From Anaerovorax sp. IOR16 (lineage in GTDB: Bacteria; Bacillota; Clostridia; Peptostreptococcales; Anaerovoracaceae), in NCBI RefSeq assembly GCF_017168145.1, contig NZ_JADQTL010000003.1, positions 1 to 64,000 of the forward strand: DNA of 64,000 nucleotides, in the 5' to 3' direction. The first letter of the stretch is position 1. Each line of letters starts with the position of its first letter. Under the pieces are notes generated by a model that saw only the letters and a list, made by a program, of their open reading frames with translations, was not told where the DNA came from and made no database searches. A program made the position numbers and the translations under genes. Shown here piece by piece: positions 17,841-27,544 of this stretch.

Positions 17841-19574
17841 ATGAAAGAGAATAAGCATTTGCTTTTTCGCTTTGCACCTTATTTTAAAAAGTACAAAGCT
17901 GTTTTGTTTTTAGATTTATTTTGCGCATCACTTACGACAGTTTGTGAACTTGTGCTGCCGTTGATTGTAAGATACATTACGGATAAAGGCATGAATGACA
18001 TGGATGCTTTGACTGTGCAGGTTATTTTATCACTGGGTGCGGTGTATTTCATTTTAAGGTTTATAGATATGATAGCAAATTATTATATGGCGAATATCGG
18101 TCATATGATGGGTGCAAAAATTGAGACAGATATGCGAAGAGATTTGTTTTCACATTTACAGGAACTATCCTATTCTTATTATGATAATACGAAAATCGGA
18201 CAGCTTATGGCAAGAATCACCAGCGATTTATTCGACATTACAGAGTTTGCGCATCATTGTCCGGAGGAATATTTTATTGCAGCATTGAAGGTTAGCGTTG
18301 CTTTCAGTATTCTTTGCACCATGAATGTAGCCCTCACTATTATCATTTTTGCTGTAATTCCAATTATGCTTTATTGCTCCATGTACTTTAATAAGCGAAT
18401 GCGTAGAGCGTTTAAAAAATCCAGAAACCAGATTGGAGAGCTGAATGCACAAGTGGAAGACAGCCTACTTGGTGTTCGCGTGGTGAAATCTTTTACAAAC
18501 GAGGGAATGGAAGAAAGAAAATTTGAAGAGGGAAATGGTGGGTTTTTAAAAATTAAAAAAGAAGTATACCGATATATGGCTGGATTTCAAAGTACGACCA
18601 GATTTTTTGATGGTATTATGTACATCATGGTTGTGGTAGTTGGTGCTCTGTTTATGATAAACGGAAAAATTACCGCACCGGATTTGATTTCATATTTGTT
18701 ATATGTAACAATGCTGCTTGCTTCTATTCGGCGTATTGTTGAATTTACCGAGCAATTTCAGAGAGGTATGACTGGGATTGAACGTTTCGTTGAAATAATG
18801 GATGTTCCTGTAGAAATCAAAGATTCCGTGGATGCATTACCTCTGGAAGACATAAAGGGAGAAATTAAGTTTGACCGCGTAAGCTTTCGCTATGCAGAAG
18901 GAGAGAAAAGTGTACTTTCCAATATCAATCTTCATGTAAAGCCAGGTGAAAATGTGGCACTTGTCGGACCGTCAGGTGGAGGGAAGAGTACATTATGCAA
19001 CCTCATTCCAAGATTTTATGAAGTGACTTCAGGTCGTATTTTAGTAGATGGGATGGATATTAAGAAGGTTACCTTACAATCTCTACGTTCTCAAATTGGG
19101 ATTGTGCAGCAGGATGTTTATCTTTTTTCGGGAACCATTTACAATAACATTGAATATGGTAAACCTGGGGCGACCTATGAAGAAATTATGCAAGCTGCTA
19201 AGATGGCGGGTGCACATGAGTTTATCGAACATTTAGAGAATGGTTATGATACGTATGTTGGTGAGCGGGGCGTGAAGCTATCCGGAGGGCAAAAACAAAG
19301 AATCAGTATCGCCAGAGTTTTCTTGAAAAATCCTCCAATCCTTATTTTAGACGAAGCTACATCGGCATTAGACAATGAGAGTGAACGAATTGTGCAGAAT
19401 TCGCTAGAAAAGTTAGCAAAGGGCCGGACGACTTTCACCATTGCTCATCGTTTATCGACAATACGTAATGCCTCTGTTATTTTAGTGCTTTCGGATCAGG
19501 GGATTGTAGAAAGTGGAACACATGAAGAGTTATTGAGAAAAAAAGGCCTTTATTATGATCTTAATAAAGCATAA
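17841..19574 (+). CDS. ABC exporter, fused membrane and ATPase domains
   Basis: MsbA/LmrA-type half transporter expected to work as a homodimer. Six transmembrane helices lie in about residues 1-310, with intracellular coupling segment RSLRSQIG-type contacts in the ATPase half. The nucleotide-binding domain carries Walker A GPSGGGKST, signature LSGGQKQR, Walker B ILILDEATSALD and switch AHRLS. 577 aa. Substrate cannot be told from sequence. It follows whiA by 31 bp. Confidence 0.9.
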   Translation: MKENKHLLFRFAPYFKKYKAVLFLDLFCASLTTVCELVLPLIVRYITDKGMNDMDALTVQVILSLGAVYFILRFIDMIANYYMANIGHMMGAKIETDMRRDLFSHLQELSYSYYDNTKIGQLMARITSDLFDITEFAHHCPEEYFIAALKVSVAFSILCTMNVALTIIIFAVIPIMLYCSMYFNKRMRRAFKKSRNQIGELNAQVEDSLLGVRVVKSFTNEGMEERKFEEGNGGFLKIKKEVYRYMAGFQSTTRFFDGIMYIMVVVVGALFMINGKITAPDLISYLLYVTMLLASIRRIVEFTEQFQRGMTGIERFVEIMDVPVEIKDSVDALPLEDIKGEIKFDRVSFRYAEGEKSVLSNINLHVKPGENVALVGPSGGGKSTLCNLIPRFYEVTSGRILVDGMDIKKVTLQSLRSQIGIVQQDVYLFSGTIYNNIEYGKPGATYEEIMQAAKMAGAHEFIEHLENGYDTYVGERGVKLSGGQKQRISIARVFLKNPPILILDEATSALDNESERIVQNSLEKLAKGRTTFTIAHRLSTIRNASVILVLSDQGIVESGTHEELLRKKGLYYDLNKA

Positions 19575-19686
19575 TGAAAAGTTGGCTGAAAATTTAGAAT
19601 GTAATATATGACAAACAATAACGATTAGTATATAATTATTGTATATACTTTTTTGATTAAGAATAAACATGGAGGGCGATTGTATT

Positions 19687-20208
19687 ATGGAAGAAAATAA
19701 GATGGATCAATTGACGATAGAAAACATGACTGACATTTCAGAAATGAATGGAAAATATTTGACGTTTTGGACAGACGGTCAACTTTTTGGAATCCCAATC
19801 GCAGATGTCGTGCAGATTGTTGGAATGCAGGAGATTACATCAATACCTGAATTTCCACATTATGCGAAAGGAATTATTAATTTACGAGGATCTATCATTC
19901 CAGTGATTGATGTACGCCTTCGTTTTAATAAGCCGGAAATGAAGTATAATGAGCGTACGTGCATTGTTGTAACGAATATTAAGGAGAGTTTAATTGGTTT
20001 TATCGTAGATGAAGTGGATGAAGTCGTAAAAATTGATGAGGAGCAAATTTCGAAACCGCCACAGCTTTCTAGTGAAAGAAGTGATGCTCATACGAATTTA
20101 TCCGGAATTGGAAAATTACAGAATAAAATTGTTTTATTAATAAATAGCGAAACCATGTTGAGTGATGATACCATTGATTTTTTAACCTCAGCGTATGAAA
20201 CAAACTAG
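19687..20208 (+). CDS. cheW: Chemotaxis adaptor CheW
   Basis: Couples chemoreceptors to CheA. A CheW beta-barrel spans residues 20-160, with FGIPIADVVQIV, the hallmark HYAKGIINLRGSIIPVIDVR, and GFIVDEVDEVVKI. The start is at 19687, with GGAGGG 10 nt upstream; an in-frame ATG at 19669 lies before the ribosome site. It is a stand-alone gene, so it probably serves the flagellar chemotaxis system encoded elsewhere. Confidence 0.92.
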   Translation: MEENKMDQLTIENMTDISEMNGKYLTFWTDGQLFGIPIADVVQIVGMQEITSIPEFPHYAKGIINLRGSIIPVIDVRLRFNKPEMKYNERTCIVVTNIKESLIGFIVDEVDEVVKIDEEQISKPPQLSSERSDAHTNLSGIGKLQNKIVLLINSETMLSDDTIDFLTSAYETN

Positions 20209-20221
20209 TTTTTATTTTCAT

Positions 20222-20272
20222 TAAAAAAGCCTCAAAACCTTGCTTGAAAAGTATTTGGTTTGAGGCTTTTTA
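20222..20272. terminator. Bidirectional terminator
   Basis: AAAAGCCTCAAAACC and GGTTTGAGGCTTTT (about 20224-20270) pair with one bulge, with T runs on both strands. It lies between the convergent cheW and EAL/HDOD genes. Confidence 0.8.
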
Positions 20273-20295
20273 TAATTTTTTAAAAGATGATTGAA

Positions 20296-21765
20296 TTAAA
20301 AATCTTCCCAGAAGGAATCAGGCATGAAACCACCATCACTTGATTGAGCTGTTTCTTGTGCAGGTTCTTTTTCTTCATTTGACAAGGACGGTTCTTCTTG
20401 CGGCAGTGCGTCCTTGTTTTCTTCCTGTTGCATTGGAATTGTCTCTGCTTCTTGGTCAACAATTCCATCTTCACTGAGATGTGCATTTTTTGACAGGATA
20501 CTTTCAGACGGCTGCGCCGGAATATTTTCTTCTCCATGGTAAGAAAGCATTAGGTTGTTCCAAATATTATTTACTGTTTCTACGCATTCAAAGTAGACTT
20601 GAGACATAATGTTTTTCGGAATTTCCAAAGTATCAGCTAACTCGCTAATCTTTTTCCAGTCTGCTTTTTCATAACTAAGTACCAGTTCATATAGTTGACC
20701 ACAACGGCCCTCACCTTTTAGTAAGGCATTTTTTACTTCATCTGCAATGTAAAGTTCATCAAGCACTTCTTCCAAAGGAGCATCCATCAATAGACCTAAC
20801 GTAGAAAACATACCCATTAGGTAAGCTTCCGATTTTGATATCGGCATGTCGCTGGCATGAGGAAGTAACTCGGAGCAGAAGTTTGCACGTAATAGTGATA
20901 CTTTAACCAAATCTTCCGGTAAATTATCATCATCTTGTTTGAAACTTAAAAGATATACCCATTGTTTTAGTTGACCGAGACCTAAAATAACCAAAGACTG
21001 CATAATAGAGGTTACTTTATGACGCAGTGCAAAATAGGCTGAATTTACCATTTTTAATAAAGAGAAGGTCAAGCTTACGTCTCTTGCAATGAGTTCTTCT
21101 ACCAAATGCAAATCTGGTTCATCTTTCGTTAATTCGACAACAAGTTGAAAGAAGTTACCTTGAAGATATTCGATGCGATTAACCTTCTTTGAAACGTCTT
21201 CTGCGATATAAGAGCCTTGCATATAATCCACTTCTAGTTCAACTGCAAGATCATAAGCTTTTTTTGTATTTACACCATAAGCAATGCATTTCTTTTGAAA
21301 TCCTTTTGCAGTTCGTACAATGTTTCGGAAGGAAGTTAAATTCGATTCTATATTTCGAAAATCCAGTCGAATGTAATCAATGATATCCATGATTGAAAAA
21401 TAACGAGGTGCAAATTGAAAATCATTTACTGCAATTTTATAATTTTGTTTTTTATAGCGATGGATGATGTTCTGTGCTAAAGGATGGATAATAACATTAT
21501 CATCAATTTGAATGACCAATTGATTTTGCTTAAAAATTTTTGGGACGTTTCGAAACAAAAGATTTGGTGTAAAGGTTATAAATGCAATTTTATTTTCAAA
21601 AATTTTATTTCCATTTTGTAATAAAAAATCAGCAATCAAATCGGCTGCATTACGATCTTGTGTTTGATTGGATAAACCTCCGGTATCATCTTGAAATACC
21701 ACTTCGTAGCCAAAGATTTGTTGATTTAAATCCTTGATTGGTTGTCGTACTACATATTTTTGCAT
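20296..21765 (-). CDS. EAL/HDOD-type signalling protein (YuxH-like)
   Basis: Two-domain protein. A degenerate EAL domain (about residues 1-200) opens YVVRQPIKDLNQQIFGYEVVFQ, without the ExL catalytic triad. The HDOD domain (about 205-400) has LLKMVNSAYFALRHKVTSIMQSLVILGLGQLKQWV. The last 80 residues are acidic, Gln- and Glu-rich and probably disordered. YuxH/CdgJ relatives affect motility rather than hydrolysing c-di-GMP; the neighbouring cheW fits that. 489 aa. Confidence 0.85.
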   Translation of the reverse strand: MQKYVVRQPIKDLNQQIFGYEVVFQDDTGGLSNQTQDRNAADLIADFLLQNGNKIFENKIAFITFTPNLLFRNVPKIFKQNQLVIQIDDNVIIHPLAQNIIHRYKKQNYKIAVNDFQFAPRYFSIMDIIDYIRLDFRNIESNLTSFRNIVRTAKGFQKKCIAYGVNTKKAYDLAVELEVDYMQGSYIAEDVSKKVNRIEYLQGNFFQLVVELTKDEPDLHLVEELIARDVSLTFSLLKMVNSAYFALRHKVTSIMQSLVILGLGQLKQWVYLLSFKQDDDNLPEDLVKVSLLRANFCSELLPHASDMPISKSEAYLMGMFSTLGLLMDAPLEEVLDELYIADEVKNALLKGEGRCGQLYELVLSYEKADWKKISELADTLEIPKNIMSQVYFECVETVNNIWNNLMLSYHGEENIPAQPSESILSKNAHLSEDGIVDQEAETIPMQQEENKDALPQEEPSLSNEEKEPAQETAQSSDGGFMPDSFWEDF

Positions 21766-21976
21766 TCTATCCCTCTCTTCTTTTTATTTAATCTCTATAT
21801 CATTAAAATTACAATTTATTTTTGCTTATTACGCTTATTATAACAGAAACAAGTAAAGCGTTGCAAAAGATTCTCTTATATAGTATATCGGCCTTTTTTA
21901 ATAAATTATTAGAAAATAAATAAGATTATTAGTTTTTTAATAATTTTCAGTGCTTTTTTTAAAAAAAATTAACAAT

Positions 21977-22016
21977 AATTTATCATTTTGGATTTTACAA
22001 ACAGGAATGATAATTA
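21977..22016. promoter_or_regulatory. Candidate enhancer dyad for the GABA operon
   Basis: AATTTATCATT at 21977-21987 and AATGATAATT at 22006-22015 are inverted copies with an 18-nt gap. The centre is about 90 bp upstream of the -24 element, a common position for a sigma54 activator site. The TCATT/AATGA core resembles that of the palindromes at 35188 and 39711. Confidence 0.4.
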
Positions 22017-22083
22017 TTTTTTTATTGAAATCACATGGGTTTTGAGGCTTATTTTATATTTGTTTCAATGACTCTAAATAATA

Positions 22084-22099
22084 TGGCATATTATTTGCG
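22084..22099 (+). promoter_or_regulatory. Sigma54 -24/-12 promoter of the GABA operon
   Basis: TGGCATATTATTTGCG has GG at 22085-22086 and GC at 22097-22098, spaced by exactly 10 nt. It is a strong match to TGGCAC-N5-TTGCW, 95 bp before the aminotransferase. Confidence 0.8.
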
Positions 22100-22193
22100 T
22101 TATAAAAAGGCATAGTATAAATCATTTTAAATACTAGTGATTTTTTAATAACCCACTAGTTAAGTGTAGCACTTTTTTTAGGAGGTACAAACC

Positions 22194-23546
22194 ATGTTGA
22201 AAAATGCTTTACCTAAAGTTGTAACCACATTGCCTGGTCCAAAAGCATCCGAGATCATTGCAAGAAGAGCCAAGGCTGTTCCGAATGCAATCAAATGCGG
22301 ATACCCTTGTGTTATTGCAAGAGGAGAGGGTGCAATGTTTGAGGATGTTGATGGAAATACGTTCCTTGATTGGATTGGCGGTGTTGGTGTTCTAAATATA
22401 GGATACAGCAATCCTAAGTTGATTGATGCAGTCAAAGCGCAGTCTGAGAAATTTTTCCATGCAATGATGAATATTACAACGCATGAAGGTTATATCACAC
22501 TTGCAGAAAAATTAAATAAAATTGTTCCTGTAAAAGGTGATACGAAAAAAACAATGTTCGTAAACAGTGGAGCAGAGGCTGATGAAAATGCTGTAAAAAT
22601 AGCAAAAGGCTATACCGGAAGACCAAACATCATTGTATTCACAGGTGCATTCCACGGAAGAACAACTATGACAATGGCAATGACAGCTAAAAAAGCTTAT
22701 GCAGTTGGAATGGGGCCATTCCCGGATGGCGTTTACAGAACAGAATTCCCATATCTTTATAGAGCTCCTGGTAATATGAGTGAAAAAGAGGCCGTTGATT
22801 ACTATGTTAAAAAGGTAGAAGACGCATTTATTGAAGCTTCTCCGGCAGAATCTGTTGCAGCAATTGTATTAGAACCAATTCAGGGTGAAGGCGGATTCGT
22901 ACCAGCTCCGATTGAATGGGTAAAAGCAGTTCGTAAGATTTGTGATGAAAAAGGAATTCTTCTAGTAGCGGATGAAGTTCAAACTGGTTTTGGCAGATCC
23001 GGTAGAATGTTTGCTTCGGAATACTGGAAGGAAGCTGGATGTGCACCGGACATTATGACTTGTGCAAAATCCATCGCAGGCGGTGCACCTCTAAGTGCTG
23101 TAACGGCTAGAACAGAAATCATGGACGCAGCACCGGCTGGTACAATTGGCGGAACTTATTGTGGAAATGCAATGGCTTGTGCGGCTGCACTTCAAGTAAT
23201 TGAAATTATGGAAAAGGAAGATTTTCCTGGTAAAGCATTAAGGATTTCCGAAAAGGTTATGAAGGTTTGGAAGACTTGGCAGGAAAAATACAACGTCGTT
23301 GGTGATGTAAGAGGCGTTGGCTGTATGATGGGCATTGAGTTTGTAAAGGATAAGGCATCAAAAGAACCAAACCCACAAATTGTAAGTGCAATTGTAGCGG
23401 AGGCAGTACAGCATGGTCTTTTATTAGAAAGTGCAGGAACCTATAATAATGTAATTCGTTTCTTAGCACCACTTGTTATCACTGACGAACAGTTGGATGC
23501 AGGATTGGAAATTTATGAAAATGCAATCAAGGCTTGCATGAAATAG
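22194..23546 (+). CDS. gabT: 4-aminobutyrate aminotransferase (class III)
   Basis: PLP enzyme converting GABA to succinate semialdehyde. Class III motifs are present: NSGAEADENAVKIAK, FHGRTTMTMAMT, ADEVQTGFGRSG (D260) and the PLP lysine K292 in CAKSIAGG. 450 aa. It is first in an operon with CoA-transferase, 4-hydroxybutyrate dehydrogenase and AbfD, which makes GABA the likely substrate; 5-aminovalerate is an alternative. Ribosome site AGGAGG. Its TAG stop is followed in frame, 9 nt later, by the next gene's ATG. Confidence 0.9.
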   Translation: MLKNALPKVVTTLPGPKASEIIARRAKAVPNAIKCGYPCVIARGEGAMFEDVDGNTFLDWIGGVGVLNIGYSNPKLIDAVKAQSEKFFHAMMNITTHEGYITLAEKLNKIVPVKGDTKKTMFVNSGAEADENAVKIAKGYTGRPNIIVFTGAFHGRTTMTMAMTAKKAYAVGMGPFPDGVYRTEFPYLYRAPGNMSEKEAVDYYVKKVEDAFIEASPAESVAAIVLEPIQGEGGFVPAPIEWVKAVRKICDEKGILLVADEVQTGFGRSGRMFASEYWKEAGCAPDIMTCAKSIAGGAPLSAVTARTEIMDAAPAGTIGGTYCGNAMACAAALQVIEIMEKEDFPGKALRISEKVMKVWKTWQEKYNVVGDVRGVGCMMGIEFVKDKASKEPNPQIVSAIVAEAVQHGLLLESAGTYNNVIRFLAPLVITDEQLDAGLEIYENAIKACMK

Positions 23547-23555
23547 GAGGAACAT

Positions 23556-24884
23556 ATGAGTTGGCAGGAACAGTATAAAAGCCGATTGTGTACGGCAGAA
23601 GAAGCGGTTCGCCATATCGAGGATGGCAGTGCAGTGGTCTTGGCACATTGTGTGGGAGAACCTCATGTTTTGGTTGAAGCTATGGTTGCAAATGCTGAAC
23701 AGTATAAAGATGTTGAAGTAAAGCACATGGTCAGCCTAGGAAGTGGGGGATATGCTGCACCAGGGATGGAAAAGCATTTTCGAGCAAATCCTTTGTTTGT
23801 AAGCGCGAATACCAGAAACGCTATTGTTGAAGGGCGAGCAGATTTTACACCTGCGTTTTTTCATGAAATACCTCTATTATTACGTGAGGGAAAAATCAAA
23901 TGTGATGTTGTAATGGCACAAGTTACTCCGCCGGATGAAGATGGATATTGCAGTTTGGGGACCTCTGTAGATTATACATATCAAGCAATAAAGTCTGCAA
24001 AAATTGTTATAGTTCAGGTGAATGACCAATTTCCGAGAACGTATGGAGAGAAAGTTCATGTTTCTGAATTTGATTATATCGTGGAAGCATCTACACCGGT
24101 TTACGAATCTAAGCCAACTCAAATCGGAGCATTGGAGGAGGCCATCGGAGCAAACTGTGTCTCACTCATTGAGGACGGTTCTACGTTACAGCTTGGAATT
24201 GGCGGAATCCCTGATGCTGTGATTCAACTGCTCGGAGACAGAAAGAATTTAGGCATACATTCTGAAATGATCTCTGACGGCACCTTAGCTCTCTATGAAA
24301 AAGGAATCATTAATGGCAAATACAAGAACTTTGATCAAGGGAAAATGGTAGTTACCTTTCTAATGGGGAGTCGTAAGCTTTACGATTTTGCACATAACAA
24401 CCCGGAAATAGAGGTCAGACCGGTTGATTATGTCAACCATCCTGCTGTAATTATGAAGCAAAACAAAATGGTTTGTGTAAACTCTGCAATCCAGGTAGAT
24501 CTAATGGGGCAGGTTGCATCGGAAAGTATTGGTTTGAAACAATTTTCCGGAGTGGGTGGTCAGGTAGACTTTATTCGTGGCGCATCTATGGCAGAGGATG
24601 GGAAATCCATCATTGCGATGGCTTCTTATACCCAGAAAAAGGACGGAACGATTATTTCCAAGATTGTTCCATTCCTAGATCATGGAGCTGCGGTTACCAC
24701 TTCAAGAAATGATATTGATTATGTTGTTACAGAATGCGGCATTGCAGCGTTGAAAGGAAAATCCTTAAGAGAACGCGCAAAAAGCTTAATTAGCATATCT
24801 CATGAAAGCGCAAGAGATGAATTGCAGGCTGAATTTGAAAAGAGATTTCATGAAAAATTTTATGCCATTGCAAAGACTTTTTAA
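23556..24884 (+). CDS. abfT: 4-hydroxybutyrate CoA-transferase
   Basis: Family I-like CoA-transferase that charges 4-hydroxybutyrate from acetyl-CoA. The catalytic glutamate is E237 in NLGIHSEMISDG, after the CoA loop LQLGIGGIPDAV. GFKQFSGVGGQVDF-type sequence (here LKQFSGVGGQVDFIRGA) matches the acetyl-CoA hydrolase/transferase C-domain. 442 aa, the usual length. Function is set by the neighbours. Confidence 0.9.
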   Translation: MSWQEQYKSRLCTAEEAVRHIEDGSAVVLAHCVGEPHVLVEAMVANAEQYKDVEVKHMVSLGSGGYAAPGMEKHFRANPLFVSANTRNAIVEGRADFTPAFFHEIPLLLREGKIKCDVVMAQVTPPDEDGYCSLGTSVDYTYQAIKSAKIVIVQVNDQFPRTYGEKVHVSEFDYIVEASTPVYESKPTQIGALEEAIGANCVSLIEDGSTLQLGIGGIPDAVIQLLGDRKNLGIHSEMISDGTLALYEKGIINGKYKNFDQGKMVVTFLMGSRKLYDFAHNNPEIEVRPVDYVNHPAVIMKQNKMVCVNSAIQVDLMGQVASESIGLKQFSGVGGQVDFIRGASMAEDGKSIIAMASYTQKKDGTIISKIVPFLDHGAAVTTSRNDIDYVVTECGIAALKGKSLRERAKSLISISHESARDELQAEFEKRFHEKFYAIAKTF

Positions 24885-24905
24885 AAAAGGAAGAGAGGGA
24901 ACTAT

Positions 24906-26024
24906 ATGCTGGCTTTAAGAGTTGTACCAAAGGTGTTCTATTTCGACACTTTTAAAGAGTTCAATGATGAATTCAAAATCGGAAAGAACGATTTGGTGGT
25001 AACCAATGAGTTCATTTACGAGCCGTTTATGAAACCACTGGGCATCGAAACCAATTTGATCTTTCAGGAAAAATTCGGAACAGGTGAACCATCGGATGAA
25101 ATGATTGATGCTATGACAAAGGAAATGAAAAAATTTAACTTTGATCGAATCATTGCATTTGGTGGAGGAACCATTGTAGACATTTGTAAGATTTTAGCAT
25201 TGGATGTTCCAGAGCATTCCATTGATTTATTTGAAGGAACTGTATTACCAGTAAAGAAAAAGGAACTCATTTTAGTTCCTACAACTTGTGGAACGGGAAG
25301 CGAAGTAACAAATGTTGCAATTGCTGAGCTTAAGTCAAAGCATACGAAAAAAGGAATTGCAGTCGAGAAAACATATGGAGATTGTGCTGTATTGATTCCA
25401 GAGACCGTGAAGGGACTTCCATATAAGTTTTTCGTTACTAGTTCCATCGATGCTTTGATTCACGCAATTGAATCTTATCTGTCTCCAAAAGCATCTCCAT
25501 TTACAGAAATGTATTCCTTAAAAGCAATTGAGATGATTATGGAAGGATATAAAAAGATTATAGCAAATGGACCTGAAGCTAGATTAGATGATTTAAAAAC
25601 ATTTGTTTTAGCAGCGAATTATGCTGGAATTGCATTTGGGAATGCAGGATGCGCTGCAGTGCATGCTCTTTCCTACAGTATTGGAGGAACATTCCATGTA
25701 CCACATGGAGAAGCAAATTATCAATTCTTTACTGAAGTTTTCAAAATGTATGACAGAAAGAATCCAAATGGAAAAATAGTGCAGGCAAAAGAAATCTTTG
25801 CAAATGTTTTAGGATGCGATGCGAAAGATGATGTATTCGGTGCACTAGAAGAATTCTTGAATAAGTTAATTGCAAAGAAACCTTTGAGGGAGTACGGAAT
25901 GGTCGAAGCACAAATTGATGAATTTACAGAAAGCACCATTGCGAATCAGCAAAGACTTTTAGCAAACAATTATGTACCGCTTAGTAAAGAAGAAATTAGA
26001 GAGATTTTTAATAATTTATATTAA
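24906..26024 (+). CDS. 4-hydroxybutyrate dehydrogenase (iron-type ADH)
   Basis: NAD-dependent reduction of succinate semialdehyde to 4-hydroxybutyrate. Iron-containing alcohol dehydrogenase family: nucleotide motif FGGGTIVDICK, PTTCGTGSEVTNVA, and metal-ligand region D..IHAIESYLS plus CAAVHALSYSIGGTFHVPHGEAN. 372 aa, as in 4HbD of Clostridium aminobutyricum. It lies between the CoA-transferase and dehydratase genes, the expected context. Confidence 0.9.
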   Translation: MLALRVVPKVFYFDTFKEFNDEFKIGKNDLVVTNEFIYEPFMKPLGIETNLIFQEKFGTGEPSDEMIDAMTKEMKKFNFDRIIAFGGGTIVDICKILALDVPEHSIDLFEGTVLPVKKKELILVPTTCGTGSEVTNVAIAELKSKHTKKGIAVEKTYGDCAVLIPETVKGLPYKFFVTSSIDALIHAIESYLSPKASPFTEMYSLKAIEMIMEGYKKIIANGPEARLDDLKTFVLAANYAGIAFGNAGCAAVHALSYSIGGTFHVPHGEANYQFFTEVFKMYDRKNPNGKIVQAKEIFANVLGCDAKDDVFGALEEFLNKLIAKKPLREYGMVEAQIDEFTESTIANQQRLLANNYVPLSKEEIREIFNNLY

Positions 26025-26062
26025 TAAGCTGATTATTTTTAAGAGAATTAAGGAGGAACGTT

Positions 26063-27538
26063 ATGGCACTTATGACAGGAGCTCAGTATATTGAGAGTTT
26101 AAGAAAATTAAACACAAGAGTTTATATGTTTGGTGAAAAAGTTGATAATTGGGTGGATCATCCGATGATTCGTCCTTCGATCAATTGTGTAGCAATGACT
26201 TATGAGCTGGCACATGATCCGCAGTATGAAGATTTAATGACAGCTACTTCAAACATTACAGGAAAGAAGATTAATCGATTTGGTCATCTTCATCAGAGTA
26301 CAGATGACTTAAGAAAAAAAGTTAAGATGCTGCGTCTTTTAGGGCAGAAAACTGCGTCTTGTTTCCAGCGATGCGTAGGAATGGATGCATTTAATTCAGT
26401 ATTTTCCACAACGTTTGAAACCGATGAAAAATATGGAACACATTACCATGACAATTTTGTAAAGTATCTAACCTATATTCAAGAAAATGATTTAGTTGTA
26501 GATGGTGCTATGACTGACCCGAAGGGTGATAGAGGACTCTCTCCGAGTCAGCAGTCTGATCCTGATGTATTTGTACATATTGTAGAAAAAAGAGAAGATG
26601 GAATTGTGGTAAAAGGAGCAAAGGCACATCAGACCGGATCCATTAACTCTCATGAACATTTAATCATGCCGACTATGGCTATGAAAGAAGCAGATAAGGC
26701 ATATGCAGTATCGTTTGCAATTCCATCGGATGCAGAAGGACTTTATATGATTTATGGCAGACAATCTTGTGATACAAGAAAGCTGGAAGAGAATGCAGAT
26801 GTTGATCTTGGAAACCAGAAGTTTGGCGGTCAGGAAGCATTGGTAGTGTTTGATAATGTGTTTATTCCGAACGATCGAATCTTCCTTTGTGAAGAGTACG
26901 AGTTTGCAGGAATGATGGTAGAGCGATTTGCAGGATACCATAGACAAAGCTATGGCGGCTGTAAGGTTGGTGTTGGTGATGTTGTAATTGGAGCAGCAGC
27001 CCTTGCTTCTGAATATAACGGTGCCAATAAAGCTTCTCATATTAAGGATAAGCTGATTGAAATGACGCATTTAAATGAGACTTTATATGCTTGCGGAATG
27101 GCTTGCTCTTGTGAAGGATGTCCAACAAAAGCAGGAAATTACCAAATTGACTTACTGCTTGCGAACGTATGTAAACAGAATGTAACACGTTTCCCATATG
27201 AAATTGTAAGATTAGCTGAGGATATTGCAGGTGGATTAATGGTAACAATGCCATCAGAAAAGGATTTTAAATCGGATGTGGTTGTTGGCAAAGAAGGAGA
27301 AACGATTGGAGAAATCTGCAATAAATACTTTGCAGGAAGAGCAGATGTTCCAACAGAAGATAGAATGAGAGTACTTCGTTTCTTAGAAAACATTTGTCTT
27401 GGTTCTTCTGCAGTTGGTTATCGTACGGAATCTATGCATGGAGCAGGATCCCCACAGGCTCAGAGAATTATGATTGCAAGACAGGGTAACATCGAAGGAA
27501 AGAAAGGTCTAGTAAAAGACATTGCAGGCATTAAATAA
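26063..27538 (+). CDS. abfD: 4-hydroxybutyryl-CoA dehydratase / vinylacetyl-CoA isomerase
   Basis: FAD and [4Fe-4S] enzyme that dehydrates 4-hydroxybutyryl-CoA to crotonyl-CoA by a ketyl-radical route. Cluster ligands are present as C100 and C104 (SCFQRCVG), H293 and C300 (GYHRQSYGGC). They are offset by one from C99, C103, H292 and C299 of the C. aminobutyricum enzyme. 491 aa. Last gene of the GABA operon, followed by a hairpin. Crotonyl-CoA processing genes are outside the window. Confidence 0.95.
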   Translation: MALMTGAQYIESLRKLNTRVYMFGEKVDNWVDHPMIRPSINCVAMTYELAHDPQYEDLMTATSNITGKKINRFGHLHQSTDDLRKKVKMLRLLGQKTASCFQRCVGMDAFNSVFSTTFETDEKYGTHYHDNFVKYLTYIQENDLVVDGAMTDPKGDRGLSPSQQSDPDVFVHIVEKREDGIVVKGAKAHQTGSINSHEHLIMPTMAMKEADKAYAVSFAIPSDAEGLYMIYGRQSCDTRKLEENADVDLGNQKFGGQEALVVFDNVFIPNDRIFLCEEYEFAGMMVERFAGYHRQSYGGCKVGVGDVVIGAAALASEYNGANKASHIKDKLIEMTHLNETLYACGMACSCEGCPTKAGNYQIDLLLANVCKQNVTRFPYEIVRLAEDIAGGLMVTMPSEKDFKSDVVVGKEGETIGEICNKYFAGRADVPTEDRMRVLRFLENICLGSSAVGYRTESMHGAGSPQAQRIMIARQGNIEGKKGLVKDIAGIK

Positions 27539-27544
27539 AATTAA

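Larger units (their letters stand above)
21766..22193. other. Very AT-rich regulatory gap before the GABA operon
   Basis: 428 bases without a gene, with many poly-A/T runs. It holds a dyad (21978-22015) and a -24/-12 promoter (22084-22099), listed separately. No tRNA or small ORF is supported. Confidence 0.6.

Noticed and set aside
22060-22085. tRNA-Pyl anticodon-like GACTCTAAAT
   Set aside because: No pairing anticodon stem, no T-arm GGTTC-like sequence and no acceptor stem around it.
23544-23558. Programmed GabT-CoA-transferase fusion by UAG readthrough
   Set aside because: A standard AGGAGG ribosome site precedes the second ATG, and both enzymes are complete alone; kept only as a general note on TAG use.
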